39,909 nucleotides of DNA from Herminiimonas sp. (GTDB lineage Bacteria; Pseudomonadota; Gammaproteobacteria; Burkholderiales; Burkholderiaceae_D). Location: positions 1-39,909 of the forward strand of contig JAQGMR010000036.1 of assembly GCA_028292265.1 (NCBI GenBank). Direction: 5' to 3'. The notes beneath the pieces are model-generated. The model saw only the letters and a list, made by a program, of their open reading frames with translations. It did not search any database and was not told the DNA's origin. The position numbers and the translations under genes were made by a program. Shown here in pieces: positions 24,242 through 33,962 of the stretch (positions are counted from its first letter, which is position 1; the number at the start of each line of letters is the position of its first letter).

Positions 24242-25843
24242 CTACTCCACCACCACGCGATTGCGACCCAGATCCTTGGCGGCATAGACTGCGCGGTCCG
24301 CGCGGCGGATTGCTTCATCAATGCTGGGCTCATCCGGACGCCATTGCGAAACACCGCTGCTGACGGTCATGGTAATAGTCGTGCCATCAAGCTCGACCTC
24401 GCGGGCCATCACATTGCGCCGGACCCGCTCCGCTGTCACCCGCGCCGCTTCTGCATCGGTATTGGGCAGCAAGAGGATGAACTCTTCACCGCCGAACCGG
24501 GCGAACAAATCTTCTTCACGCAAGCCCTCGCGACAGGCAGCCGTCAGTTCCTGCAAAGCCTTGTCCCCAGCCGGATGGCCATGTCGATCATTGATGTCCT
24601 TGAAGCGGTCGGCATCGATCACCACTACCGAGAGCGGTTGCCCGTGCCGCCGCGCGCTGCTTACCATCTTGGCCGAGGCGTCCTGGAAATAGCGCCGGTT
24701 ATAGGCCCCGGTCAGGGCATCAGTGATGGAGACAAGGCGCAGATCTTCGGTGAGCTTCTGCAGGTCCTGGTGCTTGAGTTCGAGTGAGCGATGCGCGAGA
24801 TTGAGCGCCTTGCGCGAGGCCTCGCGCTCCGCAGTACGATTGCGCAACTGAACGACGTACATCAGCGAAAGCATCAGGAAGGAGATGACACCGGCGCAGA
24901 GGATCGCGTCGCGCTGCGCCTGCCTTTCAACCTGATCCATGGGAAGGAAGACATTTACCGTCCAGGGCGACCCGGTCAACGCGCCGGAACGCAGGAACCA
25001 CTCTGCCCCGGTTGCTGGTTTGGCTTCGTCCGCCAACGGCAATAGCGTGACGAGGCGCTCACCCTCGGCCAGGGTCTTGCCTGTTCGTATCCTCATCGGC
25101 GGTTTGAGAACGTCCTCGTACTGACGTGTACGCTTGACCTCGGCCAGTGTGGCGTCGTCGAGCGCTTGCAACGGGCGGTATTTCCAGTCGGGGCGAGAGC
25201 TCAAAAAGACGACGCCATTCTCGTCGGTGACCGTGATTTCGCCGGGCCCGCCGCGCCAGGATTCGTCGGTTCTGCCAATGTCGACCTTGACGACCGTCAC
25301 GCCCAGAACACGGCCATCGTCCATTGCCGAGCGCGCGAGGTAGTAGCCGGGTTGCAGGCTGACGACGCCCATGCCGTAGAAGTGCCCCTGGCCGGTGCGC
25401 AAAGCCTCCTGAAAATACGGACGGTACGAATAGCTTTGACCGACAAAGCTGTCCTTGCTGTTCCAGTTGCTCGATGCAAGCGTCAACCCTTCCTGGTCGA
25501 TCACGTACACCACACCCGCATGCGAATCCTTCTGGATCTTGTCCAGAAAAAGGTTGGCGCGTTGGACGACGTCCCGCCGGTCGGGGTACCGCAAAAGCTC
25601 CAGCACGGTGGGATGTGAGGCAAGCAGGGCCGGCAAGTAGCTGTACTTGTCGGTCGGAACCAGCAGGCTTGCACTGGCGGTCTGCATGCGGCGGGCGGCT
25701 ACCAGATGCAACTCGTCGAGCCCGCGCTGCCAGGCCCAGCCATAGACAACCCACGCCGACGCCGCAATGGCCGCGACAATCAGCGCCGAGTAGGCCACGC
25801 TCTTTTGGAAGGCACGCAATGGCTTAAACACGAGGCGGCTCAT
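24242..25843 (-). CDS. membrane sensor diguanylate cyclase with DctB-like periplasmic domain
   Basis: A 533-residue protein. One N-terminal helix (about 15-38) precedes a periplasmic double-Cache domain whose blocks YSYLPALLASHPTVLELL, then VVYVIDQEGLTLASSNWN and YSYRPYFQEALRTGQGHFY, closely resemble the C4-dicarboxylate sensor DctB. A second helix (about 305-325) and a coiled coil (about 330-365) lead to a GGDEF domain. The active site GGEEF is at 451-455 and the inhibitory RxxD (REED) at 442-445, five residues before it, so c-di-GMP synthesis with feedback control is expected. The gene starts 75 bases after the RND adaptor stop on the same strand. No clear ribosome-binding site precedes the ATG. 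Confidence 0.92.
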   Translation of the reverse strand: MSRLVFKPLRAFQKSVAYSALIVAAIAASAWVVYGWAWQRGLDELHLVAARRMQTASASLLVPTDKYSYLPALLASHPTVLELLRYPDRRDVVQRANLFLDKIQKDSHAGVVYVIDQEGLTLASSNWNSKDSFVGQSYSYRPYFQEALRTGQGHFYGMGVVSLQPGYYLARSAMDDGRVLGVTVVKVDIGRTDESWRGGPGEITVTDENGVVFLSSRPDWKYRPLQALDDATLAEVKRTRQYEDVLKPPMRIRTGKTLAEGERLVTLLPLADEAKPATGAEWFLRSGALTGSPWTVNVFLPMDQVERQAQRDAILCAGVISFLMLSLMYVVQLRNRTAEREASRKALNLAHRSLELKHQDLQKLTEDLRLVSITDALTGAYNRRYFQDASAKMVSSARRHGQPLSVVVIDADRFKDINDRHGHPAGDKALQELTAACREGLREEDLFARFGGEEFILLLPNTDAEAARVTAERVRRNVMAREVELDGTTITMTVSSGVSQWRPDEPSIDEAIRRADRAVYAAKDLGRNRVVVE

Positions 25844-25918
25844 GAACGGGAGATTGCCGTGTCGGTCCTCTCACGTACCAGCGCGTCGGGCAAGGCGGGC
25901 GTCCAGTAAGTCTTGCCT

Positions 25919-27112
25919 TCAAGTCTTTCCAGGCGCTTCCGCTTTGGCGATCACGACTTGTTCGCCGTCTTCGATGGAATCGGAAGGATTGATGATTAAC
26001 TGTTCAGACCCCTGGAGGCCGCTGATGATTTCCACCGTACGTCCGTAATCCTGGCCAATCCGAACCGACTGCAAATGCACTCGACCGTCGGATCCGACAA
26101 CAGCAATAGTTGGTCCGTCCTTGCGAAACAGGAGCGTGTTGGAAGGGACGGTCAGGCTGGCTGACATCTCGGTCGACAGAATGACCTGGGCATAGGCACC
26201 GGGCATCAGCTTGCCATCGGCGTTTGGCTGGGTGATCTCGACCTGCATGGTACGCGTGACGGGATCAATAGCGTTGGCAGTGCGTGCCACCTTGCCGGTA
26301 TAGATTGCGCCCGGCGATTCACGCAATTCGATTTTGGCTGGCTGCCCGATCTTGACCTGGCTGGCGTAGGTTTGTGGCACCGACACATACACGCGTAGGG
26401 GGTCGGTCTGCGCCAGGCGGAACAGTTCCCGATTCGCGCCTGCATTGCCAGCATTCACCAGATCACCTACTTCCACGTTGCGGCGGGTGATGACCCCTGC
26501 GAACGGCGCCACGACACTGCGAAACGAACGCAACTGGCGCAATCGCCGCACGTTGGCATCACCGGCGGCAAGGTCGGCGACGGCCTGCGAATAGGTGGCC
26601 TGCCGTTCGTCGAGTTCCTGCTGCGATACCGCGTCGATCTTGCGCAGGTTCTTCCAGCGTTCCAGCGAAGACTGGGCCAGTGCGACACGCGATTCGATCT
26701 GCTTGCGATTGGCTTCTATCTGCATCAGTTCCTGATCAATTTCCGGGTTGTCTATTTCCGCCAGTATCTGGCCTTTTTCGACACGCGCGCCGATGTCCTT
26801 CGCCCAGCTTTTGACATAGCCGTTGGTGCGCGCATAGATGGGAGACTCCATGGCACCCTGCAGGGTTCCAGGCAGGGTAATCGTGTTCGCCCCAGTGTTG
26901 CGCTTCGCTTTGGTCACCAGCACCTGCTGGCCACGCGCGTCGGCAACCTGGCGGTCGAGGGCGCGCGACTGGCTGACCTTGACCAGCACCGCCTTCGCCA
27001 GGCCCGCCACCAGCAGCAACGCAACGACCACCACTACCAGGCGGGCGCGCCGCATGGCGACCCTGCGCTGTGACTTTTCCGCCTCGTCCGCAATGTGAGT
27101 TTCTTGGCGCAT
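25919..27112 (-). CDS. RND efflux periplasmic adaptor (HlyD/MFP family)
   Basis: A 397-residue membrane-fusion protein with one N-terminal membrane helix (about 24-46). Its two lipoyl halves are around SPIYARTNGYVKSWAKDIGA and FAGVITRRNVEVGDLV, separated by a coiled-coil hairpin (about 130-200). A beta-barrel follows (RVYVSVPQTYASQVKIGQPA) and then a membrane-proximal domain. It would link the RND pump to an outer-membrane channel. AAGGA precedes the ATG, 11 bases after the stop of the RND permease gene, so the two genes are co-transcribed, unusually with the permease first. Confidence 0.9.
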   Translation of the reverse strand: MRQETHIADEAEKSQRRVAMRRARLVVVVVALLLVAGLAKAVLVKVSQSRALDRQVADARGQQVLVTKAKRNTGANTITLPGTLQGAMESPIYARTNGYVKSWAKDIGARVEKGQILAEIDNPEIDQELMQIEANRKQIESRVALAQSSLERWKNLRKIDAVSQQELDERQATYSQAVADLAAGDANVRRLRQLRSFRSVVAPFAGVITRRNVEVGDLVNAGNAGANRELFRLAQTDPLRVYVSVPQTYASQVKIGQPAKIELRESPGAIYTGKVARTANAIDPVTRTMQVEITQPNADGKLMPGAYAQVILSTEMSASLTVPSNTLLFRKDGPTIAVVGSDGRVHLQSVRIGQDYGRTVEIISGLQGSEQLIINPSDSIEDGEQVVIAKAEAPGKT

Positions 27113-27123
27113 CTTGGTGTTCC

Positions 27124-30100
27124 TTACAGTTGTTGCGTCAGGCCGCCGGTTGGCGACGGCGCGCGGGCATGGCGACGTCGTGCGGAGCGCTCATGCAGTC
27201 CGGCGAAAACGACCGGCACAAATAGCAGGGTGGCGACGGTAGCGAATAGCAGTCCGCCGATCACTGCCCGGCCCAACGGCGCGTTTTGCTCTGCGCCCTC
27301 GCCGGCGCCGAGCGCCATGGGCACCATGCCGATAATCATTGCCAGCGCTGTCATCAGCACCGGGCGCAGCCGTGTGGCGCCGGCCGCAAGCGCCGCACGC
27401 AGTGGCGTGTCACCGGCAAGCAGCCTGTCGCGCGCAAAGGACACCACCAGGATACTGTTCGCGGTGGCAACGCCCATCGTCATGATCGCGCCGGTCAGGG
27501 AAGGCACCGAAAGGGTCGTCCCGGTAATCAGCAACATCCAGGCGATGCCGCCCAACGCGGCGGGCAAGGCCGTAATGATGATGAGCGGGTCGAGCCACGA
27601 CTGGAAGTTCACCACAATGAGAAGGTAGACCAGCACGATCGCCAGAACGAGGCCGACTGAAAGCCCGATGAAGGAAGAATTCATGGTCTCGACTTGGCCG
27701 CGGATGGCCAGCTGGGAGCCGCGTGGCAGTTTGGGCTGCATTTCATCGACCAGCTTTTTTACATCTTTGGCTACGCCGCCGAGATCGCGGCCCTGCACCG
27801 AGGTGTAGATGTCCACCACCGGCGCGAGGTCGTAGCGGGTGACGACGGCCGGCTGGGAAGAGAGCTTGACGCTGGCGAGATTGCCAAGCAATTGCACCGG
27901 TGCACCCTGGCTGCCCATCACCGGCGTGCGCATGAGCGAATCGATGGAATCCATCCGGTACTGCGGCGTTTGCACCGCGACGCTATAGACGATGCCATTG
28001 GCCGGATTGAGCCAGAACAGCGGCGAGGTCTGGAAGCTTGATCCGACCGAGGCAAGCATGTTGGAAGCCACGTCGCGTCCCGAGAGGCCGACCTGCTGAT
28101 TGCGGCTGCGATCCATGTCCACTGCAAGCGTGGGCTGGTTGAAGCGCTGGTGGATATGGGTGTCTACGGTGCCAGAGACGCCGCGCACCTGGTTGGCGAG
28201 CTTGACGGCAAGCGCGTGGTTCGCTGTCACGTCCTTGCCGCTGAACTGGATATCGATCGCGGCCGGCATACCGAAGTTGAGAATCTGGCTGACGATATCG
28301 GCGGACTGGAACGCGAACTCCACACCAGGGAATTGCCTGGGCAATTCCGCGCGCAGACGCTTGATGTATTCGTCGGTCGGACGATGGGCGCCTCCCGGTT
28401 TGAGCGAAATGAGAATCTCCGCGTCCGACGCGCCTACCGTGCCGGCATTGCTGTAGGAAAGGTTGATGCCACTGTACGGAAGCCCGAGGTTGTCCAGCAT
28501 GATGTCAAGCTCGTTGGCCGGGATGACTGTCCGCACATACTGCTCAACATGGTCGGCCAGACGCGCCGTTTCCTCGATGCGCAAGCCGGACGGCCCGCGG
28601 AAGTGCAGCTTGATCTGGCCGGCGTCGACGCTTGGGAAAAAGTCGCGTCCGATGAACAGGTACAGACTGCACGACAGTACGCAGAAGCCAAGAAAGATAG
28701 CCGCGAAAGCGCCCCGCTTTTCAAGCAGCACACCAAGCACGGTGACATACCACCCGCGAAACTGCTCGAAGCGGGCGTCGAAGCGCCGATAGACCCGCTG
28801 CAGCAGGCTTGGACGGCCCTCTACCACATGCTTTTCTCCTGGTACCTTGGGTGCATCGCCATACGTCATGTACATGACGAGAGTCGGCACCAGCGTTCGG
28901 GACAGCACATACGAGGCCAGCATGGCGAACACGACGGCTTCTGCCATGGGCACGAACAGGTAGCGCGCCACGCCGGTGAGGAAAAACATTGGCACGAACA
29001 CGATACAGATACAGAGCGTGGACACCAGCGCCGGCACCGCGATTTCGGCTGCGCCGTCGAGAATCGCCTGGAACGGCTCCTTGCCGTCATGCAGGTGGCG
29101 CTCGATATTTTCGATGGTAACTGTGGCGTCGTCGACCAGAATACCGACCGCCAGCGCCAGCCCGCCCAGTGTCATGAGGTTGATGGTTTCGCCCAGCATG
29201 TGCAGGATAATGAGCGACGACAGAATGGAGAGCGGGATCGAGATCGCGATGATGCAGGTGCTCTTCCAGTTGCCGAGGAAGAGCAGAATCATGGCGGCCG
29301 TGAGCGCCGCCGCGATGACGGCTTCCTCGATGACGCCGTGGATGGCGGCCTTGACGAAAAGCGACTGGTCAAACAGGGCGCTGATCTTCAGGTCTTGCGG
29401 CAATTGTTGTTCAATGCCGGGCAGGCGGCGCTTCACCTCGTCCACGATCTGCAGCGTGGAACCGCCGCTCTTGAGGATGGACATCAGCACGCCCCGTTGG
29501 CCATTCTGGCGAACGATATTGGTCTGCGGCGCAAAGCCGTCGCGCACTCGCGCAATATCCTGCAGATAGGTTGTTGCACCGTTTGCGGTCTTGATCGGAA
29601 TCTGGTTGAGCCCGGCGATGGTGTCCGGCGTGCCGTTGAGGACCACGTTGTATTCGGTCTCGGCTATCTTTTGCGTGCCCGATGGCAGGATCAGGTTCTG
29701 CGCGCTGATGGCGGAAATGACGTCGACCGGCGAAAGCCCCTGCGACACCAGGCTTGGCATGTCCAGGTCAACCGTGATCTGGCGCGTCTTGCCGCCATAA
29801 GGGTACGGCGATTGCGCCCCCGGCACCGTGGCAATGCGCGGCCGGATCACGTTAACCGCCAGGTCGTTGAGTTCCTGTTCGGCCAGCGAGGCACTCGACA
29901 AGCCAAGCTGCATGATCGGAATGCTTGATGCCGAATACTTGATAACCAGCGGCGGCGTGATGCCGGGCGGGAGTTGCCTCACTTGGGCTTGCGAGCTTGC
30001 CACCACCTGCGAAATTGCCAACTCGATGTTGACGCCCGGATGGAAGAAAATCTTGACGAGGCCGATGCCGTTCAGGGACTGCGACTCGACGTGTTCAATG

Positions 30101-30330
30101 TCATTGACGGTGGTTGAAAGGCTGCGCTCCGTTACCGACACAATACGCGCGGCCATTTCTTCAGCCGGCAAGCCGTTGTAAGTCCAGATGACGCTGACCA
30201 CGGGGATATCGATTTCTGGAAAGATATCCGTCGGCGTGCGCATCAATACCAGCGGCGCCGAAAGGAATATCAGCAGCGCCATCACGATAAAGGTCAAAGG
30301 GCGCCGTAGCGCTACCTGAACGATCCACAT
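27124..30330 (-). CDS. RND-family efflux permease
   Basis: A 1068-residue inner-membrane pump with the standard RND plan: helix 1 (PLTFIVMALLIFLSAPLVLM), a large periplasmic domain, helices 2-6 including the proton-relay aspartates in GILVDDATVTIENI, a second periplasmic domain, and helices 8-12. The N-terminal PTDIFPEIDIPVVSVIWTYN and the ATVTIENIERH helix fit the branch of HAE1-like pumps that export organic compounds in soil proteobacteria, not a heavy-metal type. It is the first gene of an operon with the adaptor at 25919-27112 and possibly the cyclase behind it. No TolC-like gene is encoded beside it. Confidence 0.92.
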   Translation of the reverse strand: MWIVQVALRRPLTFIVMALLIFLSAPLVLMRTPTDIFPEIDIPVVSVIWTYNGLPAEEMAARIVSVTERSLSTTVNDIEHVESQSLNGIGLVKIFFHPGVNIELAISQVVASSQAQVRQLPPGITPPLVIKYSASSIPIMQLGLSSASLAEQELNDLAVNVIRPRIATVPGAQSPYPYGGKTRQITVDLDMPSLVSQGLSPVDVISAISAQNLILPSGTQKIAETEYNVVLNGTPDTIAGLNQIPIKTANGATTYLQDIARVRDGFAPQTNIVRQNGQRGVLMSILKSGGSTLQIVDEVKRRLPGIEQQLPQDLKISALFDQSLFVKAAIHGVIEEAVIAAALTAAMILLFLGNWKSTCIIAISIPLSILSSLIILHMLGETINLMTLGGLALAVGILVDDATVTIENIERHLHDGKEPFQAILDGAAEIAVPALVSTLCICIVFVPMFFLTGVARYLFVPMAEAVVFAMLASYVLSRTLVPTLVMYMTYGDAPKVPGEKHVVEGRPSLLQRVYRRFDARFEQFRGWYVTVLGVLLEKRGAFAAIFLGFCVLSCSLYLFIGRDFFPSVDAGQIKLHFRGPSGLRIEETARLADHVEQYVRTVIPANELDIMLDNLGLPYSGINLSYSNAGTVGASDAEILISLKPGGAHRPTDEYIKRLRAELPRQFPGVEFAFQSADIVSQILNFGMPAAIDIQFSGKDVTANHALAVKLANQVRGVSGTVDTHIHQRFNQPTLAVDMDRSRNQQVGLSGRDVASNMLASVGSSFQTSPLFWLNPANGIVYSVAVQTPQYRMDSIDSLMRTPVMGSQGAPVQLLGNLASVKLSSQPAVVTRYDLAPVVDIYTSVQGRDLGGVAKDVKKLVDEMQPKLPRGSQLAIRGQVETMNSSFIGLSVGLVLAIVLVYLLIVVNFQSWLDPLIIITALPAALGGIAWMLLITGTTLSVPSLTGAIMTMGVATANSILVVSFARDRLLAGDTPLRAALAAGATRLRPVLMTALAMIIGMVPMALGAGEGAEQNAPLGRAVIGGLLFATVATLLFVPVVFAGLHERSARRRHARAPSPTGGLTQQL

Positions 30331-30688
30331 CAGAACATCATCCCTTCATCCCCGCCGGAAGGCCGGAAAGTTGGCACGCTACGGGGCTGCCAGCGCCGCA
30401 ACGGCACTGCCTTGCCAACCGTCTCCTCGCGTACCATCTCTGCGCGACATCTTGTTTTAATTGAATTTATGGTTGCCAGTTTAGCTGTGTATACCATTGT
30501 ATGGTTCGCTTCTCCGGCAACCGTCGATAATATGCTGAAATGCAAGCAACACCAATAGCGCAGCGTGCCCTGCTTTTGTGCGTTGCGCCGCGCCATGCGT
30601 TCGTGCCCCGCGTTGTCCCGTGCTTTAGCGCCCTGGTTTAGCGCCGTTGTTCCATGTGCCCTTTCGCGCCCGCTCGCTTGACGCAAGC
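30331..30688. other. intergenic region upstream of the RND operon
   Basis: No gene is supported; frames crossing it are shadows. An AT-rich stretch at about 30445-30540 is the likely promoter area of the leftward RND operon. It contains ATAC-CATT-GTAT (30491-30502), a short inverted repeat of the kind bound by TetR-type efflux repressors, but the arms are only four bases, so this is weak. Confidence 0.35.
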
Positions 30689-32092
30689 TTATGCCCTCGC
30701 GGCAAGCCTCCGCCCGGAGAGTTCCGCGCCGGCTCCTTCGGGCAGGCGACGCGCAAACGGCACAGACAATCCCGCAATCATTCCTATGGCCAAAAACGCG
30801 GGCCAGAAATCGCCTGCCGAGATCGCCGTGTGCCCTTGCGCGGCACTCGATGCCTGCAATGCGAGGCCGCCGATGGTTACGCCCATTCCCACCGCAAGTT
30901 GCTGCGCCACCCCGGCCAAGCTGGTTGCCCGGCTCATATCCGCCAGCGAGACGTCGGCGTAGGCAATTGCATTGAGGCTGGTGAATTGCAGCGACCGTAT
31001 GCACCCTCCGGCCAGCACGACCGCCATGATGAGGAAGTGCGGCGTGCTTGCGGTAAACAGTCCAAAGGCTGCAACCGAAAGCGCACCGAGCGCCCCGTTA
31101 AAGGCGAGGACACCGCGGAACCCGTAGCGCCGCAGGATTGGCGGCGCTACGGTTTTCATGAGCATTGCGCCGGCGGCGGAAGCACAGGTCAACAGCCCGG
31201 ACTGAAACGGGTCGAGGCCGAACCCGAGCTGCAACATCAGCGGCAGCAGGAAGGGAATCGCCCCGATTCCCATGCGAAAAAACGCGCCTCCCACAATGCT
31301 CATGCGGAAAGTCGGCAACTTGAGCAATTTGAAATCAAGCAAGGGAAATGGCGCGCGCCGCGCATGGCGGATGTACAACCCCAGCGACATGATGCCTGCC
31401 GCAGTCAGGGCGGCCGAGGTCGTGCCGGACACGAGGTGGCGTCCGGCAGTCGCCAGGCCAAGCATCAGCATCGAGCACCCAAGTGCGGAAAGCACGAAGC
31501 CTGGCACATCAAGCGGCGGGACATCCGCCGACCGCAGGTTTTCGATATAACGGGTTGCCAGCGCCATGCCGATAAGACTTATCGGAATGTTGATGAAGAA
31601 AATCCAGCGCCAGTGGAAGTACGTGGTGATGAAGCCGCCCAATGGCGGCCCGATAACGGGGCCAAGCAGCGCCGGAATGGTCAGATAGCTAAGTGCCTTC
31701 ACCAACTCGGACTTCGAGACGCTGCGCAGAATGACGAGGCGTCCTACCGGAACCATCATTGCGCCGCCTGCACCCTGCAAGAAACGGCAGGCGACGAAGC
31801 CGGCAAGGCTGTTGGACAGTCCACACAGGATCGATCCAAGCATGAAGACACCGATAGCACTACGGAAAACCGTGCGGGCCCCGAAGCGGTCCGCCATCCA
31901 GCCCGAAATCGGGATGAACACTGCGAGGCTGACAAGGTACGACGTCAACGCGAGCTTGAGGGCGACCGGACTTTCGCCGAGGTCACGGGCGAGCGCCGGC
32001 AGCGAGGTCGAAATCACCGTCGAGTCCATGTTCTCCATGAACAGCGCGCAGGCGACGATGAGTGAGGTCGTGAGGGGTCGAGAGAGGGGCAT
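30689..32092 (-). CDS. MFS drug exporter, DHA2 (EmrB/QacA) type
   Basis: A 467-residue transporter with about 14 predicted helices. The first helix holds ENMDSTVISTSLPALARDL, the DHA2 form of motif D1; GWMADRFGARTVFR is motif A between helices 2 and 3; and LLGPVIGPPLGGFIT is motif C, the antiporter signature. It would export small organic compounds or drugs by proton exchange. The start at 32092 has AAGG six bases before it; an ATG at 32113 adds seven residues. It is divergent from the mdtABC-type operon, with about 285 bases between them. Confidence 0.9.
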   Translation of the reverse strand: MPLSRPLTTSLIVACALFMENMDSTVISTSLPALARDLGESPVALKLALTSYLVSLAVFIPISGWMADRFGARTVFRSAIGVFMLGSILCGLSNSLAGFVACRFLQGAGGAMMVPVGRLVILRSVSKSELVKALSYLTIPALLGPVIGPPLGGFITTYFHWRWIFFINIPISLIGMALATRYIENLRSADVPPLDVPGFVLSALGCSMLMLGLATAGRHLVSGTTSAALTAAGIMSLGLYIRHARRAPFPLLDFKLLKLPTFRMSIVGGAFFRMGIGAIPFLLPLMLQLGFGLDPFQSGLLTCASAAGAMLMKTVAPPILRRYGFRGVLAFNGALGALSVAAFGLFTASTPHFLIMAVVLAGGCIRSLQFTSLNAIAYADVSLADMSRATSLAGVAQQLAVGMGVTIGGLALQASSAAQGHTAISAGDFWPAFLAIGMIAGLSVPFARRLPEGAGAELSGRRLAARA

Positions 32093-32377
32093 TGGAACCT
32101 TGGGAGAGACCATGATCCGGTGCCGGCAAGGCCTGCACAAATGACGTTACACTTTGTAAAACAGTTTTGCCGCGGCCATGGCCGGAACTATTTTGGCAGA
32201 GCCATAAAAACGGCGCTGCGCGGCGCTGCGCGATCCTCAACTCGTGCCGCTTTCGTGCGATAGCCAACAGTCAGGCGATCGGCAATGCGATATGCTTCGT
32301 GTCGTCCTCCGTTTCCTGACGTCTTCCTTTTCGGCGCGTAAAACGCTGCCTTCCTGCCACCCCCGGATAGAACAATA
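32093..32377. other. divergent promoter region between the MFS exporter and the mdtABC-type operon
   Basis: No gene is seen. It holds a tandem duplication of CGGCGCTGCG (32211-32230) and an AT-richer stretch near 32140-32190. Clear -35/-10 pairs were not found. Confidence 0.4.
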
Positions 32378-33961
32378 ATGAATGAACTGCCTCCTGACCT
32401 AAAACAGCCAGTTCAGACTCCAAGCCTTTTGCAACCGCGGCCTGTGCCTGCATGGCGCCGATGGTGGTTCTGGATCGCGATACTGGTGTTGGCCATTGCT
32501 GGCGTCTATGCATGGCGGACTATCAATGCCAAGCCTGCTGAAGCTGACGCCGCGCCGGCGGGCCAGGCAGGAGCGGCCGGCGGACGCCGCGCCGGAGGTG
32601 GCGCCGGAGCGGGCGGCCCCGGCGGCCGCACGCAGGCACCGGTCGTGGTGGCAACCGCAAAAACCAGCGACCTCAGCGTGTTCCTCAATAGCCTCGGCGC
32701 GGTGGTCCCGCTTAACACCGTCATCGTGAAGTCGCGCGTTGATGGTCAGCTCAATCGCGTCCTGTTCAATGAAGGCAAGGTTGTCAAGAAAGGCGACTTG
32801 CTGGCGGAAATTGATCCCCGCGCTTTCGAGGTGCAACTGACCCAGGCGGAAGGCCAGATGGCGCGCGACCAGGCGCTGCTAAAGAATGCGCAGGTCGACC
32901 TGGAGCGCTACAAGACCCTGTTCCAGCAGGACTCGATTGCGAAGCAGCAGGTCGATACCCAGGAATCGCTGGTGCGACAGTATGAAGGCGCCGTCAAGGT
33001 GGACCGTGGGCAGATCGACAATGCAAAGCTGCAGTTAAGCTATACCAAGGTCCTCGCGCCTATCAGTGGACGCGCCGGATTGCGGCAAGTTGATACCGGA
33101 AACATCATCCACGCAAGCGACGCCAACGGCATTGTCATCCTGACGCAGCTGCAACCGATTTCCGTACTTTTTACCGTCGCTGAAGACAGTATTCCCGCGG
33201 TCATGAAACGCCAGCGCAATGAATCCAAAGTGCCGATCGAGGTATGGGACCGCGCGCACAAGAACAAGCTCGGCACCGGCCTGCTGGCAAGCGTCGACAA
33301 CCAGATCGATGCCACCACTGGCATGGTCAAGATGAAAGCGCAGTTTTCCAATGACGACGCAATGCTGTTCCCTAACCAGTTCGTCAACACCCGGATGCTG
33401 GTGGATGTGCTGCATGGGGTGACGCTGATCCCCACTGCTGGCGTGCAGCGTGGCTCGCAAGGCAGTTTCGTGTATGTCCTGAAACCGGATTCGACGGTGA
33501 CTTTGCGCATGGTGAAAGTCGGCGCGACGGAAGGCGACAATACCGCGATTGAATCCGGCGTAGTGCCAGGGGACCAGGTCGTGGTTGACGGGGCCGACCG
33601 CTTGCGCGAAGGCGCCAAGGTCGAAGTGTCGAATCGGGACGGAAGTGCCCGCGGCGGTGCTGGCGGTGGGCGACGTAATGGTGCCGCTGGTGGCGCTGGT
33701 GCGGGCGGCGCGAATGGGGCAGCCAGGGGAACGGCGCCGGCAGCCGCGGCCGGCGGCACGTCTGGCACCACGTCCGCGACCACCGCCGCCATGACGTCCG
33801 GCACCAGCACAGGCGCCGTCGCGGGCGCCACGAATGCCGACGCACCTGCTGGTGGACGTCGTCGACGCAATGCCGAGGGAACGGGCGTTGACCCAAGAGC
33901 AGGCAGCGGCAGCGGTCCTGCCACCGGTCGCACCGGCGGCACCAACGGCACGGGCGGCTAA
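32378..33961 (+). CDS. mdtA: MdtA-like RND periplasmic adaptor with long Gly/Ala-rich tail
   Basis: A 527-residue membrane-fusion protein. An N-terminal helix (about 28-46) is followed by a Gly/Ala linker (about 50-90), the lipoyl halves around [20 protein letters not shown] and [20 protein letters not shown], a coiled-coil hairpin, the beta-barrel ([15 protein letters not shown]) and the membrane-proximal domain. E. coli MdtA has about 415 residues; the last ~104 residues here (from about 424) are a Gly/Ala/Thr/Arg-rich low-complexity tail that is not part of the usual fold. Its stop is one base before mdtB, so the genes are coupled. The ATG at 32378 has no strong ribosome-binding site. Partner pumps are MdtB and MdtC. 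Confidence 0.88.
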   Translation: MNELPPDLKQPVQTPSLLQPRPVPAWRRWWFWIAILVLAIAGVYAWRTINAKPAEADAAPAGQAGAAGGRRAGGGAGAGGPGGRTQAPVVVATAKTSDLSVFLNSLGAVVPLNTVIVKSRVDGQLNRVLFNEGKVVKKGDLLAEIDPRAFEVQLTQAEGQMARDQALLKNAQVDLERYKTLFQQDSIAKQQVDTQESLVRQYEGAVKVDRGQIDNAKLQLSYTKVLAPISGRAGLRQVDTGNIIHASDANGIVILTQLQPISVLFTVAEDSIPAVMKRQRNESKVPIEVWDRAHKNKLGTGLLASVDNQIDATTGMVKMKAQFSNDDAMLFPNQFVNTRMLVDVLHGVTLIPTAGVQRGSQGSFVYVLKPDSTVTLRMVKVGATEGDNTAIESGVVPGDQVVVDGADRLREGAKVEVSNRDGSARGGAGGGRRNGAAGGAGAGGANGAARGTAPAAAAGGTSGTTSATTAAMTSGTSTGAVAGATNADAPAGGRRRRNAEGTGVDPRAGSGSGPATGRTGGTNGTGG

Positions 33962-33962
33962 G

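Noticed and set aside
28150..29928. 592-codon open frame on the plus strand inside the RND permease gene
   Set aside because: It is antisense to a clear RND pump; the translation is Arg/His/Gln/Asp-rich with no domain, as expected for a mirror frame of GC-rich coding DNA.
30647..32065. 472-codon open frame on the plus strand opposite the DHA2 exporter
   Set aside because: Very Arg/Gln/His-rich with no fold signature; the opposite strand encodes a textbook MFS protein with motifs A and C.
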